Of a DNA stretch of 64,000 bases, positions 8,724-17,669 are shown piece by piece. The translations under genes and the position numbers were made by a program. The stretch lies in assembly GCF_001487105.1 (NCBI RefSeq), contig NZ_LN913001.1, positions 645,353-709,352 of the forward strand, read 5' to 3'. Within the stretch, counting starts at the first letter, position 1. Each line of letters begins with the position of its first letter. The notes under the pieces were generated by a model that did not search any database, was not told the origin of the DNA, and saw only the letters and a list, made by a program, of their open reading frames with translations. This DNA is from Mediterraneibacter massiliensis (lineage in GTDB: Bacteria; Bacillota; Clostridia; Lachnospirales; Lachnospiraceae).

Positions 8724-9160
8724 TGTTAATGCCAAAAAGAGTAAAACGTCGTAAACAATTCCGTGGTACCATGAAAGGAAAAGCTTTAAGAGGTAACACG
8801 ATTTCTTATGGTGAGTACGGGATCATCGCAACAGAGCCTTGTTGGATCCGTTCCAATCAGATCGAGGCAGCCCGTGTCGCTATGACTCGTTACATCAAAC
8901 GTGGCGGTAAGGTTTGGATCAAAATCTTCCCGGATAAACCGATAACAGCAAAACCAGCAGAAACTCGTATGGGTAGTGGAAAAGGAACAGTAGAATACTG
9001 GGCAGCGGTTGTAAAACCGGGCCGTGTAATGTTCGAGATTGCAGGAGTATCAGAGGAAATAGCTAGAGAGGCACTTCGTCTTGCAATGCATAAATTACCT
9101 TGCAAATGCAAAATCGTTTCTCGCGCAGAATTAGAAGGCGGTGATAACAGTGAAAATTAA
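8723..9160 (+). CDS. rplP: 50S ribosomal protein L16
   Basis: 145 residues, starting [16 protein letters not shown]16 organises the tRNA binding sites of the 50S subunit. The [18 protein letters not shown] motif is intact near residue 87. The start overlaps the rpsC stop by one base, and the end overlaps rpmC by 11 bases. Confidence 0.97.
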   Translation: MLMPKRVKRRKQFRGTMKGKALRGNTISYGEYGIIATEPCWIRSNQIEAARVAMTRYIKRGGKVWIKIFPDKPITAKPAETRMGSGKGTVEYWAAVVKPGRVMFEIAGVSEEIAREALRLAMHKLPCKCKIVSRAELEGGDNSEN

Positions 9161-9356
9161 TACATTTGTAAACGAATTAAGAGGAAAATCTGTAGAAGAA
9201 TTAAATGAGGAATTAGTAGCTGCGAAAAAGGAACTGTTTAACCTTCGGTTCCAGAATGCAACGAACCAGTTAGATAATACAAGCAGAATCAAGGAAGTAA
9301 GAAAGAATATCGCCAGGATCCAGACGGTGATTACAGAAGCTTCCAAAGCTGAATAG
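9150..9356 (+). CDS. rpmC: 50S ribosomal protein L29
   Basis: 68 residues. The GTG at 9150 is preferred over the in-frame GTG at 9141, because AAGGCGG then lies at the right distance and the protein starts [14 protein letters not shown] as in relatives. The body is the usual two-helix L29 fold ([17 protein letters not shown]). L29 flanks the exit tunnel. It overlaps the end of rplP. Confidence 0.95.
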   Translation: MKINTFVNELRGKSVEELNEELVAAKKELFNLRFQNATNQLDNTSRIKEVRKNIARIQTVITEASKAE

Positions 9357-9367
9357 GAGGTTGTACT

Positions 9368-9625
9368 GTGGAAGAAAGAAATTTAAGAAAAACTCGTACA
9401 GGCAAGGTTGTTAGTGACAAAATGGACAAAACAATCGTTGTTGCAGTCGAAGACCACGTGAAGCATCCACTTTATAAGAAGATCGTAAAGAGAACTTATA
9501 AGCTGAAAGCTCATGATGAAAATAACGAGTGTAATGTAGGAGATACAGTGAAAGTTATGGAAACAAGACCTCTCTCTAAAGATAAGAGATGGAGACTTGT
9601 AGAAATCATGGAAAAAGCGAAATAA
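9368..9625 (+). CDS. rpsQ: 30S ribosomal protein S17
   Basis: 85 residues with a GTG start at 9368, preceded by TAGGAGG. It begins [21 protein letters not shown], as S17 does, and holds the OB-fold core with [20 protein letters not shown]17 binds 16S rRNA early in assembly. It lies 11 bp after rpmC. Confidence 0.97.
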   Translation: MEERNLRKTRTGKVVSDKMDKTIVVAVEDHVKHPLYKKIVKRTYKLKAHDENNECNVGDTVKVMETRPLSKDKRWRLVEIMEKAK

Positions 9626-9662
9626 GTAGTTTCGCATATATTTTTGAAGGAGGTTTACCTGC

Positions 9663-10031
9663 ATGATACAACAAGAAAGCAGACTGAAAGTAGCAGACAA
9701 CACAGGTGCGAAAGAATTACTCTGTATCCGTGTTATGGGCGGTTCTACAAGAAGATACGCTAATATCGGCGATGTGATCGTTGCGACTGTTAAAGATGCA
9801 ACACCAGGCGGCGTTGTGAAAAAAGGTGATGTCGTAAAAGCTGTTGTTGTCCGTACTGTAAAAGGTGCACGTCGTAAAGACGGTTCCTATATCCGGTTCG
9901 ATGAAAATGCTGCGGTTATTATAAAAGATGATTTAAATCCACGTGGAACACGTATTTTTGGACCAGTAGCCAGAGAGTTAAGAGAGAAGCACTTTATGAA
10001 GATCGTTTCCCTGGCTCCGGAAGTACTTTAG
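9663..10031 (+). CDS. rplN: 50S ribosomal protein L14
   Basis: 122 residues, exactly the usual length. It starts [19 protein letters not shown] and carries [15 protein letters not shown] near the C-terminus, both L14 hallmarks. L14 lies at the subunit interface and binds the silencing factor RsfS. GAAGGAGG precedes the ATG. Confidence 0.97.
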   Translation: MIQQESRLKVADNTGAKELLCIRVMGGSTRRYANIGDVIVATVKDATPGGVVKKGDVVKAVVVRTVKGARRKDGSYIRFDENAAVIIKDDLNPRGTRIFGPVARELREKHFMKIVSLAPEVL

Positions 10032-10043
10032 GAGGTGCCTAAG

Positions 10044-10358
10044 ATGTCAACAATGAAGATTAGAAAAGGCGATACAGTAAAAATCATCGCTGGTAAAGAT
10101 AAAGACAAAGAAGGCAAAGTAATTGCTGTAAATAAAGAGGACGGAAAAGTTCTGGTTGAGGGCGTCAACATGCTGACAAAGCACACAAAACCAAGCGCTG
10201 CCAATCAAAACGGCGGTATCGTTCATCAGGAAGGACCGATCGATATTTCCAACGTGATGTATGTACACAATGGAAAAGCAACAAGAATCGGCTTTAAAAT
10301 GGATGGCGATAAAAAGGTGCGTGTTGCAAAAGCAACAGGCGACGTAATCGACGATTAA
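10044..10358 (+). CDS. rplX: 50S ribosomal protein L24
   Basis: 104 residues. The ATG at 10044 is chosen because TAGGAGGT lies seven bases upstream; an in-frame GTG at 10035 is inside that site. The KOW motif ([21 protein letters not shown]) opens the protein, followed by the [18 protein letters not shown] loop. L24 starts assembly of the 50S subunit. Confidence 0.96.
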   Translation: MSTMKIRKGDTVKIIAGKDKDKEGKVIAVNKEDGKVLVEGVNMLTKHTKPSAANQNGGIVHQEGPIDISNVMYVHNGKATRIGFKMDGDKKVRVAKATGDVIDD

Positions 10359-10381
10359 TACAAGGAAGGAGGTCCTTAGAC

Positions 10382-10921
10382 TTGAGCAGACTGAAAGAAC
10401 AGTATCAGAATGAGATCATTGACGCAATGATTAAAAAATTTGGATATAAGAATATTATGGAAGTGCCAAAGCTTGATAAGGTTGTGATCAACATGGGCGT
10501 TGGCGAAGCAAAAGAAAACGCAAAAGTGTTAGAGTCAGCAATCGCTGATATGGAAAAGATCGCTGGTCAGAAAGCTGTTGTTACAAGAGCAAAGAATTCT
10601 GTGGCAAACTTTAAGATCAGAGAAGGAATGCCGATCGGATGCAAAGTTACATTAAGAGGCGAGAGAATGTATGAATTTGTAGACCGCCTGATCAATCTTG
10701 CACTGCCTCGTGTACGTGACTTCAGAGGCGTTAATCCGAACGCGTTTGATGGAAGAGGCAACTACGCTCTTGGTATCAAGGAGCAGCTGATTTTCCCTGA
10801 GATCGAGTACGATAAAGTAGATAAAGTCAGAGGTATGGATGTCATTTTTGTTACAACCGCTAAGACTGACGAAGAAGCCCGTGAATTATTGACACAGTTC
10901 AATATGCCATTCACAAAGTAA
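10382..10921 (+). CDS. rplE: 50S ribosomal protein L5
   Basis: 179 residues from a TTG start at 10382, with GGAAGGAGG upstream. It begins [12 protein letters not shown] as expected. L5 binds 5S rRNA and bridges to S13. The [32 protein letters not shown] region is conserved. The TTG start is a mild oddity in a highly expressed operon. Confidence 0.97.
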   Translation: MSRLKEQYQNEIIDAMIKKFGYKNIMEVPKLDKVVINMGVGEAKENAKVLESAIADMEKIAGQKAVVTRAKNSVANFKIREGMPIGCKVTLRGERMYEFVDRLINLALPRVRDFRGVNPNAFDGRGNYALGIKEQLIFPEIEYDKVDKVRGMDVIFVTTAKTDEEARELLTQFNMPFTK

Positions 10922-10934
10922 AGGAGGGAAATTC

Positions 10935-11120
10935 ATGGCTAAAACATCAATGAAAATCAAACAGCAGCGCAAAGCAAAATTTTCCACAAGAGAATACAGC
11001 CGCTGCAGGATCTGCGGACGTCCGCATGCATATTTAAGAAAATATGGAATTTGCCGTATCTGCTTCCGTGAATTGGCATATAAAGGACAGATTCCAGGAG
11101 TGAAAAAAGCCAGCTGGTAG
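10935..11120 (+). CDS. rpsN: 30S ribosomal protein S14, zinc-binding type
   Basis: 61 residues, the short zinc-ribbon form with two CxxC pairs (CRICG and CRICF), typical of Firmicutes. It ends KKASW-stop. Directly at the stop begins a 253-bp spacer of degenerate repeats (copy B), which separates it from rpsH although these genes are usually adjacent. Confidence 0.97.
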   Translation: MAKTSMKIKQQRKAKFSTREYSRCRICGRPHAYLRKYGICRICFRELAYKGQIPGVKKASW

Positions 11121-11307
11121 ACCGAAAGCAGCTTGGCGAGGTCTTTTCGAGTCTAGCGCGAGGCCGTTCTTAGAGCTTAACGAGACGATGTCGAGTTTAG
11201 CGAGAAGAACTTCGTTAGAAGCGCTGACGGAGATTAGTGAGAAGGCTGCTCCCAAGCGTTAGCGAGAGCAAGCCATAAGGCGCAGGTCGAGCTTAGGCGC
11301 ATGGAAC
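11116..11307 (+). repeat. Degenerate intergenic repeat, copy B (rpsN-rpsH spacer)
   Basis: It starts with TGGTAGACCGAAAGCAGCTT, overlapping the rpsN stop; the same string overlaps the rpsH stop in copy C. Inside, TTAGCGAG-like units recur in direct orientation (CTTGGCGAG, CTTAACGAG, TTTAGCGAG, GTTAGCGAG). The core from 11247 to 11307 matches copies A and C. The rest of the spacer to 11373 is non-coding. Confidence 0.85.
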
Positions 11308-11373
11308 ATGTACCTATGCTAGGACATTAAGCCTGACACAGGCATTGAAAGAATAGAAGGAGGATACTTTCAC

Positions 11374-11775
11374 ATGAACATGAGTGATCCAATCGCAGAT
11401 ATGCTTACAAGAATCCGTAATGCAAATACTGCTAAACATGATACCGTTGATGTTCCTGCATCAAAGATGAAGACAGCGATTGCTGAGATTCTCTACAATG
11501 AAGGATACATTGCAAAATATGATATCGTAGAAGATGGAAACTTCAAGACAATTCATATCACATTGAAATATGGCGCAGATAAGAATGAAAAAGTTATCTC
11601 CGGTCTGAAAAGAATTTCAAAACCAGGACTTCGTTTTTATGTAAACAGCGAAGAAATCCCGAAAGTACTTGGAGGACTTGGTATCGCGATCATTTCCACA
11701 AATAAAGGTGTGATCACAGATAAAGAAGCAAGAAAACTCGGCGTAGGCGGAGAGGTACTTTGCTTCGTATGGTAG
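11374..11775 (+). CDS. rpsH: 30S ribosomal protein S8
   Basis: 133 residues, starting [17 protein letters not shown], the S8 signature. S8 binds the central domain of 16S rRNA and in some bacteria represses the spc operon. GAAGGAGG precedes the ATG. It ends VLCFVW-stop, and the stop overlaps the first bases of repeat copy C. Confidence 0.97.
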   Translation: MNMSDPIADMLTRIRNANTAKHDTVDVPASKMKTAIAEILYNEGYIAKYDIVEDGNFKTIHITLKYGADKNEKVISGLKRISKPGLRFYVNSEEIPKVLGGLGIAIISTNKGVITDKEARKLGVGGEVLCFVW

Positions 11776-11977
11776 ACCGAAAGCAGCTTGGCGAGGTATT
11801 GTCGAGCCTAGCGCGAGGTCGTTCTTGGAGCTTAACGAGGTGGTGTCGAGTTTAGCGAGAAGAACATACTCATCCAGTGCAGCTTGGCGAGGTATTGTCG
11901 AGCCTAGCGCGAGGTCGTTCCCAAGCATTGGCGAGAACGAGCTGTAAAGCGAAGTTTGAGCTTAGGCGTACGGAACT
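11771..11977 (+). repeat. Degenerate intergenic repeat, copy C (rpsH-rplF spacer), internally duplicated
   Basis: It begins with the same TGGTAGACCGAAAGCAGCTT string as copy B and overlaps the rpsH stop. A segment of about 42 bp starting GCAGCTTGGCGAGGTATTGT occurs twice inside it (about 11783 and 11879), a recent internal duplication. The core (11917-11976) ends GAGCTTAGGCGTACGGAAC. The rest of the spacer to 12065 is non-coding. Confidence 0.85.
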
Positions 11978-12065
11978 GGTCTAGGGAGAATGGCTCCCAT
12001 AAGCAACTGAAAACAGAATAGACACAGCATCTATTCCGAAAATTTAAGTTAAGGAGGAAACAGGT

Positions 12066-12608
12066 ATGTCACGTATAGGAAGACTGCCGATCGCAATTCC
12101 AGCAGGCGTTACTGTGGAAATTGCAGAGAATAATGTAGTGACTGTAAAAGGTCCTAAGGGAACTCTTGTAAAAGAACTCCCGGTTGAAATGGAAATAAAA
12201 GTTACAGGTGAAGAAATCGTTGTAACAAGACCGAATGACTTAAAGAAAATGAAGTCTTTGCATGGTCTGACAAGAACACTGATCAACAATATGGTAGTCG
12301 GTGTAACAGACGGTTACCAGAAAGTTCTGGAAGTGAACGGTGTCGGTTACAGAGCTGCAAAATCAGGAAATAAACTGACATTAAACTTAGGATACTCTCA
12401 CCCAGTTGAAATGACAGATCCGGAAGGTCTTGAGACAGTTCTGGAAGGTCAGAACAAAATTACTGTAAAAGGTATCGATAAAGAAAAAGTAGGCCAATAC
12501 GCTGCTGAGATCAGAGACAAGAGAAGACCGGAGCCATATAAAGGCAAGGGTATCAAGTATGCTGATGAAGTTATTAGACGTAAAGTTGGTAAGACTGGTA
12601 AGAAATAA
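12066..12608 (+). CDS. rplF: 50S ribosomal protein L6
   Basis: 180 residues. It starts [15 protein letters not shown] and ends with the [21 protein letters not shown] signature. L6 supports the GTPase-associated region of the 50S subunit. AAGGAGG precedes the ATG. It follows the 290-bp repeat-bearing spacer after rpsH. Confidence 0.97.
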   Translation: MSRIGRLPIAIPAGVTVEIAENNVVTVKGPKGTLVKELPVEMEIKVTGEEIVVTRPNDLKKMKSLHGLTRTLINNMVVGVTDGYQKVLEVNGVGYRAAKSGNKLTLNLGYSHPVEMTDPEGLETVLEGQNKITVKGIDKEKVGQYAAEIRDKRRPEPYKGKGIKYADEVIRRKVGKTGKK

Positions 12609-12625
12609 ATAAGGAGAGTGTGAAA

Positions 12626-12994
12626 ATGGTTAGTAAGAAATCAAGAAGCGAAGTTCGTAGAAAAAAACACATGAAATTACGTAACCGTTTCAGCGGTACA
12701 GCTGAAAGACCACGTTTAGCTGTGTTTAGAAGTAATAATCATATGTATGCGCAGATTATTGACGATACAGTTGGAAACACTCTGGTTGCAGCTTCCACTC
12801 TTCAGAAAGACGTGAAAGCAGAATTAGAAAAGACCAACAATGTTGACGCTGCGGCATATCTTGGAAAAGTAATTGCTGAAAAGGCAAAAGAAAAAGGTAT
12901 TACTGAGGTTGTCTTTGACAGAGGCGGCTTTATATATCAGGGAAAAATCAAAGCACTGGCAGACGCAGCAAGAGAAGCTGGGCTGAATTTCTAG
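12626..12994 (+). CDS. rplR: 50S ribosomal protein L18
   Basis: 122 residues. The ATG at 12626 is preferred over an in-frame GTG at 12620, because AAGGAGAG is then correctly spaced. [18 protein letters not shown] and the [24 protein letters not shown] end identify L18, which binds 5S rRNA with L5. Confidence 0.96.
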   Translation: MVSKKSRSEVRRKKHMKLRNRFSGTAERPRLAVFRSNNHMYAQIIDDTVGNTLVAASTLQKDVKAELEKTNNVDAAAYLGKVIAEKAKEKGITEVVFDRGGFIYQGKIKALADAAREAGLNF

Positions 12995-13010
12995 GGAAGG
13001 GAGAACACAG

Positions 13011-13520
13011 ATGAAACAGGAACGTATTGATGCTAATCAATTAGAATTAACAGAAAAAGTGGTATCAATCAAACGTGTTACCAAAGTCGTTAAAGGTGGT
13101 CGTAACTTCCGGTTCACAGCTTTAGTTGTAGTTGGCGACGGAAATGGCCATGTTGGTGCAGGTTTGGGAAAAGCTACTGAGATCCCGGAAGCAATCCGTA
13201 AAGGGAAAGAAGACGCAATGAAGAAGATGATCTCTGTTGCGATGGATGCAAACGAAAGTGTTACACATGATGTTATCGGAAAATTCGGAAGCGCTTCAGT
13301 GCTTTTGAAGACAGCTCCGGATGGTACTGGTGTGATCGCTGGAGGTCCGGCACGTGCCGTGATCGAGCTGGCAGGTATTAAGAATATCCGTACAAAGTCT
13401 TTGGGCTCAAACAATAAACAGAATGTAGTGCTTGCTACGATCGAAGGTCTGAAAGCGATGAAGACACCGGAAGAGGTTGCAAGACTTCGTGGCAAATCAG
13501 TAGAAGAGGTCGTAGGCTAG
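13011..13520 (+). CDS. rpsE: 30S ribosomal protein S5
   Basis: 169 residues, with the double-stranded-RNA-binding segment [28 protein letters not shown] and the [17 protein letters not shown]-terminal part. S5 acts in decoding fidelity. GGGAAGGGAG precedes the ATG. A hairpin follows within the 60-bp spacer to rpmD. Confidence 0.97.
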   Translation: MKQERIDANQLELTEKVVSIKRVTKVVKGGRNFRFTALVVVGDGNGHVGAGLGKATEIPEAIRKGKEDAMKKMISVAMDANESVTHDVIGKFGSASVLLKTAPDGTGVIAGGPARAVIELAGIKNIRTKSLGSNNKQNVVLATIEGLKAMKTPEEVARLRGKSVEEVVG

Positions 13521-13525
13521 GATGA

Positions 13526-13556
13526 GCTTTCCCCTGTTTTATAAAAACAGGGAAGC
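13526..13556 (+). promoter_or_regulatory. Intra-operon hairpin between rpsE and rpmD
   Basis: GCTTTCCCCTGTTTT pairs with AAAACAGGGAAGC with a two-base bulge, giving a strong stem of about 13 bp. It is not followed by a clear T run, so RNA processing, stability or partial attenuation is more likely than termination. Confidence 0.6.
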
Positions 13557-13580
13557 TTTATCGCATAGGAGGTAAACAAA

Positions 13581-13760
13581 ATGGCAAATTTGAAAGTGAC
13601 ATTAGTAAAGTCTACAATCGGTGCTATACCTAAGCATAGAAAAACTGTTGAAGCGCTGGGTCTGAACAAACTCAATAAGACAGTTGAATTGCCGGATAAT
13701 GCGGCTACCAGAGGTATGGTACAGCAGGTTAGACATTTAGTAAAAGTTGAAGAAGCATAA
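13581..13760 (+). CDS. rpmD: 50S ribosomal protein L30
   Basis: 59 residues. TAGGAGG precedes the ATG. It starts [19 protein letters not shown] and ends [10 protein letters not shown], the bacterial L30 pattern. Its place between rpsE and rplO is canonical. It was found by reading the gap between those genes. Confidence 0.96.
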   Translation: MANLKVTLVKSTIGAIPKHRKTVEALGLNKLNKTVELPDNAATRGMVQQVRHLVKVEEA

Positions 13761-13788
13761 ATTTAAGAAACGATAAGGAGGTAACGTC

Positions 13789-14229
13789 ATGGACTTATCA
13801 AACTTAAGACCGGCAGACGGTTCCAAACAGAGTGATAATTTCAGAAGAGGCCGCGGCCACGCTTCTGGAAATGGCAAAACAGCCGGAAAAGGCCATAAAG
13901 GTCAGAAAGCACGTTCAGGGGCTCCAAGACCAGGCTTTGAAGGCGGACAGATGCCTTTATATAGAAGACTGCCAAAGAGAGGGTTCAAATGCAGAAACTC
14001 TAAGACGATCGTGGGCATCAATTTAAGCGCGCTGGAAGTATTTGAAGACGGCGCTACAGTTTCCGTAGAGACATTGATCGAAAGCGGAATCGTAAAAAAT
14101 CCAAAAGATGGTGTTAAAATTCTTGGAAATGGAGAGTTAACTAAGAAACTTACTGTTCAGGCAAATGCATTTAGTGCAAAAGCAGCTGAAAAGATTGAGT
14201 CACTTGGTGGAAAAGCAGAGGTGATCTAA
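13789..14229 (+). CDS. rplO: 50S ribosomal protein L15
   Basis: 146 residues. It starts [14 protein letters not shown] and carries the glycine-rich [22 protein letters not shown] region and [20 protein letters not shown]15 is a late assembly protein of the 50S subunit. Its TAA stop overlaps the secY start by one base. Confidence 0.97.
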   Translation: MDLSNLRPADGSKQSDNFRRGRGHASGNGKTAGKGHKGQKARSGAPRPGFEGGQMPLYRRLPKRGFKCRNSKTIVGINLSALEVFEDGATVSVETLIESGIVKNPKDGVKILGNGELTKKLTVQANAFSAKAAEKIESLGGKAEVI

Positions 14230-15581
14230 TGCTACAGACTGTACGAAGGGCATTTCAGATAGAAGATGTCAGAAAAAGAATTTTCTATACATTTATGATG
14301 TTAGTCGTCGTAAGACTCGGCTCTGAACTGCCTACTCCAGGCGTAGATCCAACCGTACTTCAGAATTTATTTGCGAGCCAGACCGGTGATGCGTTCAATT
14401 TCTTTGACGCATTTACCGGCGGATCATTTACCAAGATGTCCGTATTTGCTTTGAGCATTACACCGTATATCACATCTTCCATCATCATGCAGCTTTTGAC
14501 CATTGCGATCCCGAAACTGGAGGAAATGCAAAAAGAAGGCGCGGACGGAAGAAAGAAGATTGCGACGATCACCCGTTATGTGACAGTCATACTTGCTTTG
14601 ATCGAATCTACCGCAATGGCAGTTGGTTTTGGGAGACAGGGACTGTTAGTAGAGTATAATTTTGTGAATACGGCGATCGTTGTATGTACGTTAACAGCTG
14701 GTAGTGCATTTCTGATGTGGATTGGCGAACGTATAACAGAAAAGGGCATTGGAAATGGTATATCCATTGTTCTTTTGATCAATATTTTATCTCGTGTGCC
14801 GGAGGATTTTATTACACTGTATACACAGTTCGTAAAGGGAAAGACACTGGCAAAGGGAGGACTTGCCGCGCTGATCATATTGGCAGTTTTATTAGTAGTT
14901 GTCGTATTTGTCGTACTTCTGCAGAGTGGGGAGAGAAGAATTGCTGTTCAGTATTCCCAGAAAGTACAGGGAAGAAAAACATATGGAGGTCAATCCACAC
15001 ACATTCCGCTGAAAGTAAATACAGCGGGAGTTATTCCGGTCATATTTGCATCGTCATTGATGCAGACACCGATTGTGATCGCGCAGTTCCTTGGAAAAGG
15101 AAATGGAACCGGTATCGGAAGTCAGATATTAAGAGGAATGAATTCCAATGCGTGGTGTGATCCAGAGAATCCGATTTATTCGATCGGGCTGATCGTATAT
15201 ATTTTATTGACCATCTTTTTCGCATATTTCTATACCTCTATTACATTCAATCCGTTAGAGATTGCAAACAATATGAAAAAGAGCGGAGGTTTTATTCCAG
15301 GAATACGTCCAGGAAGACCGACGGTAGAATATTTACAAAAAATATTGAATTACATTATTTTCATTGGAGCATGCGGGCTTGTCATTGTCCAGGTAATACC
15401 GTATTTCTTTAATGGTGTATTCGGGGCAAATGTTTCTTTTGGAGGAACATCCCTTATCATCATAGTCGGAGTCGTATTAGAGACATTGAAGCAGATTGAA
15501 TCACAAATGCTTGTCCGCAACTATACAGGATTTTTGAATAACAAGGGAAGTAACATGAAGAATAGTTTCCTTGGATACTAA
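14229..15581 (+). CDS. secY: Preprotein translocase subunit SecY
   Basis: 450 residues with about ten hydrophobic helices. SecY forms the protein-conducting channel in the cytoplasmic membrane. The N-terminus (RRAFQIEDVRKRIFYT), the plug-region GGSFTKMSVFALSITPYI and the loop GERITEKGIGNGIS are family hallmarks. The start overlaps the rplO stop, so secretion capacity is coupled to ribosome synthesis. Confidence 0.97.
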   Translation: MLQTVRRAFQIEDVRKRIFYTFMMLVVVRLGSELPTPGVDPTVLQNLFASQTGDAFNFFDAFTGGSFTKMSVFALSITPYITSSIIMQLLTIAIPKLEEMQKEGADGRKKIATITRYVTVILALIESTAMAVGFGRQGLLVEYNFVNTAIVVCTLTAGSAFLMWIGERITEKGIGNGISIVLLINILSRVPEDFITLYTQFVKGKTLAKGGLAALIILAVLLVVVVFVVLLQSGERRIAVQYSQKVQGRKTYGGQSTHIPLKVNTAGVIPVIFASSLMQTPIVIAQFLGKGNGTGIGSQILRGMNSNAWCDPENPIYSIGLIVYILLTIFFAYFYTSITFNPLEIANNMKKSGGFIPGIRPGRPTVEYLQKILNYIIFIGACGLVIVQVIPYFFNGVFGANVSFGGTSLIIIVGVVLETLKQIESQMLVRNYTGFLNNKGSNMKNSFLGY

Positions 15582-15674
15582 TTAGATTACTTTAGCGAGG
15601 GTGACCCGGGAGAACTGCGTAAAAGCGTATTCAGGGGCACACTCGTTATTGTGCATTAACGGAGGTATACGGAT

Positions 15675-16319
15675 ATGAAAATTATTATGCTGGGAGCTCC
15701 AGGCGCCGGAAAAGGTACACAGGCTAAAAAAATCGCGGCAAAGTATGATATCCCTCATATCTCAACAGGAGATATTTTCCGCGCAAACATTAAAAATGGC
15801 ACGGAATTGGGGAAAAAGGCGAAGACCTATATGGATCAGGGATTGTTAGTGCCGGATGAATTGGTCGTAGATCTTGTCGTGGACAGAGTAAATCAGGAGG
15901 ACTGCCAAAAAGGGTATGTCCTGGATGGTTTCCCAAGAACAATCCCACAGGCGGAAGCATTGGATAGAGCACTTGCCAACATGGATCAGAAAATGGATTA
16001 TGCCATCAATGTAGAAGTGCCGGATGAAAATATCATCAGGCGTATGTCTGGACGCCGTGCATGTGTAGATTGTGGCGCAACATACCACATTGTTTATGCG
16101 GCTCCTAAAAAGGAGGGCGTTTGTGATAAATGCCAGGGCAGTCTGATCCTCAGAGATGACGATAAGCCGGAAACCGTAGAAAAGCGTCTCCATGTATACC
16201 ATGAGCAGACACAGCCGTTGATCGAATATTATACACAGGCAGGAATTTTGAAAAATGTCGATGGAACAGTAGATATAGATGTTGTATTCGATGCAGTCAC
16301 AAAGATTTTAGGGGAATAG
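15675..16319 (+). CDS. adk: Adenylate kinase, zinc-lid type
   Basis: 214 residues. It catalyses AMP + ATP to two ADP in the cytoplasm. The P-loop GAPGAGKGT (residues 7-15), the DGFPRT motif and the LID zinc site formed by CVDCGATYH and CDKCQG are visible; the zinc lid is usual in Gram-positives. ACGGAGGT precedes the ATG. The 93-bp spacer after secY contains one more TTTAGCGAG motif like those in repeats A-C. No map gene follows, although map often sits here. Confidence 0.97.
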   Translation: MKIIMLGAPGAGKGTQAKKIAAKYDIPHISTGDIFRANIKNGTELGKKAKTYMDQGLLVPDELVVDLVVDRVNQEDCQKGYVLDGFPRTIPQAEALDRALANMDQKMDYAINVEVPDENIIRRMSGRRACVDCGATYHIVYAAPKKEGVCDKCQGSLILRDDDKPETVEKRLHVYHEQTQPLIEYYTQAGILKNVDGTVDIDVVFDAVTKILGE

Positions 16320-16322
16320 CGT

Positions 16323-16574
16323 ATGCTGTTTGAACCGGGAATGCTTGTGCGGTCAAAGGCGGGACATGACAAAAATCGTATATATGTCATTATTCGTGTC
16401 AATGATGAATATGTATATCTTTCAGACGGACAGTCGCATTCGTCTGAAAGATTAAAAAAGAAGAATAAAAAACATCTGCAGGTTATTTTGAAGGAACGAG
16501 TTGAAGATACAGCGGATGAGATAGCAGTTAGAAATATGATACTGAAATATTCCCTTAAAAAGGATTACATGTAA
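16323..16574 (+). CDS. KOW-domain RNA-binding protein
   Basis: 83 residues. The N-terminal [22 protein letters not shown] segment is a KOW-like strand-turn motif, and the C-terminus is basic and helical. Small KOW proteins of this type sit between adk/map and infA in many Clostridia and are thought to bind ribosomal RNA; their role is not defined. It begins 3 bp after adk with GGGGA upstream, so it is cotranscribed. Confidence 0.8.
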   Translation: MLFEPGMLVRSKAGHDKNRIYVIIRVNDEYVYLSDGQSHSSERLKKKNKKHLQVILKERVEDTADEIAVRNMILKYSLKKDYM

Positions 16575-16602
16575 AAGTGCTGTAAATGCAGGAGGATTAA
16601 GT

Positions 16603-16821
16603 ATGTCAAAGGCTGACGTAATTGAAATTGAAGGAGTTGTAGTTGAAAAGCTGCCAAACGCCATGTTTAAAGTGGAATTGGAAAATGGCCATATAGTTCT
16701 GGCACATATCAGTGGAAAATTACGGATGAATTTTATTAAAATCTTACCGGGAGATAAAGTAACTCTGGAAATGTCTCCATATGATCTTAGCAAAGGAAGG
16801 ATCGTCTGGAGAGACAAATAG
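16603..16821 (+). CDS. infA: Translation initiation factor IF-1
   Basis: 72 residues, the exact usual length, starting [19 protein letters not shown], with the OB fold ([22 protein letters not shown]) and the [11 protein letters not shown] end. IF-1 closes the ribosomal A site during initiation. GGAGG lies upstream of the ATG. Confidence 0.97.
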   Translation: MSKADVIEIEGVVVEKLPNAMFKVELENGHIVLAHISGKLRMNFIKILPGDKVTLEMSPYDLSKGRIVWRDK

Positions 16822-16871
16822 TTATTTTTTTGAGAATATCGAAAAATTACAGAGAAAAATAAAGTTAGTTA

Positions 16872-16901
16872 TTGACTTTATTGGCAGTTAGGCGTTATAC
16901 T
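16872..16901 (+). promoter_or_regulatory. Internal promoter for the rpmJ-rplQ segment
   Basis: TTGACT (16872-16877), 18-bp spacer, TATACT (16896-16901). It lies in the infA-rpmJ gap and would start an RNA near 16908, whose leader can form GCTGTTT/AAACAGC. It could drive the alpha-operon part (rpmJ, rpsM, rpsK, rpsD, rpoA, rplQ) independently of the upstream promoters. Confidence 0.7.
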
Positions 16902-16982
16902 GTTAAGTGGCTGTTTTTGGGATGGTGTGTCTGAAACAGCAGGAAATATAGGCAGAGCAAAGTAGGGAAAGGAGGATTTAAC

Positions 16983-17096
16983 ATGAAGGTTAGGTCATCA
17001 GTAAAACCAATTTGTGAAAAATGCAAAATTATTAAAAGAAAAGGAAGTATCAGAGTAATCTGTGAGAATCCGAAACACAAACAACGTCAGGGATAA
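16983..17096 (+). CDS. rpmJ: 50S ribosomal protein L36, zinc-binding form
   Basis: 37 residues ([15 protein letters not shown]...). The zinc ligands of the C+ form, C11, C14, C27 and H32, are all present. GGAGG precedes the ATG. It is the smallest 50S protein. It follows the internal promoter and is separated from rpsM by an unusually long 573-bp spacer. Confidence 0.97.
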   Translation: MKVRSSVKPICEKCKIIKRKGSIRVICENPKHKQRQG

Positions 17097-17669
17097 GGGA
17101 ATAGAAAAATATCCGAGGTGATTTGTGTAATTATTTAGGCGGCTGACAGCACGATACACCAGGAGGTGTGTAGAGCTGTTTAATATACAGTAAGGATACA
17201 CCGCGGCTGCGTAAGGTACCGGCAGAGCGGGTAGTCTGCTGCACTTTTTTGTCTTAGAAAATGTGCAGGTGTATATTGCTTATAATACTCGGCATTTGCA
17301 TTGGCGGAAAAATTTCCGTGCCGGGAAAGGGTATGCAACAAACATGCCTGGGCTGGGATATCGGGAACATACCCCGGTAGGATGTACAATAAACACCACA
17401 TCCACAGCCTCAATTAGGGACAATATGTAACAACGTAAAGCCATGCACAAGATTGACAGAAACGCACAGGCAAATGTATTTGCCAAGAGCGTTTCGGGCA
17501 AGATTGTATGTGGCGCACGCCACAGTGAGAAGTAGTGCGGAGCACGAAGTCGGACTTGCATGGCGAAAAAGCGCAGAAGAGGCGCACGCCACAGTGAGAA
17601 GTAGTGCGGAGCACGAAGTCGAACTTGTATGGCGAAAGAACAGCGAAAAAGAAAATGGAGGAAAGACAC
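17097..17669 (+). other. 573-bp non-coding spacer before rpsM
   Basis: No coding frame is supported. The left part can form several hairpins, for example CGGAAAAATTTCCG (about 17306-17319) and GGATGT/ACATCC (17380-17403). The right part is a 69-bp tandem repeat ending next to the rpsM ribosome binding site. The whole could act as a translational-feedback leader for the rpsM group; this is inference from position and structure only. Confidence 0.5.
17512..17649 (+). repeat. Tandem direct repeat, two units of 69 bp
   Basis: Unit 1 (17512-17580) and unit 2 (17581-17649) both start GGCGCACGCCACAGTGAGAA and are nearly identical over about 55 bp (two substitutions), then diverge in an A-rich tail. 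The second unit ends about 11 bp before the GGAGG of rpsM. The duplication looks recent and lies within a transcribed ribosomal leader. Confidence 0.9.

Noticed and set aside
9141..9149. Upstream GTG as rpmC start
   Set aside because: It overlaps the ribosome binding site; the GTG at 9150 gives the standard L29 N-terminus.
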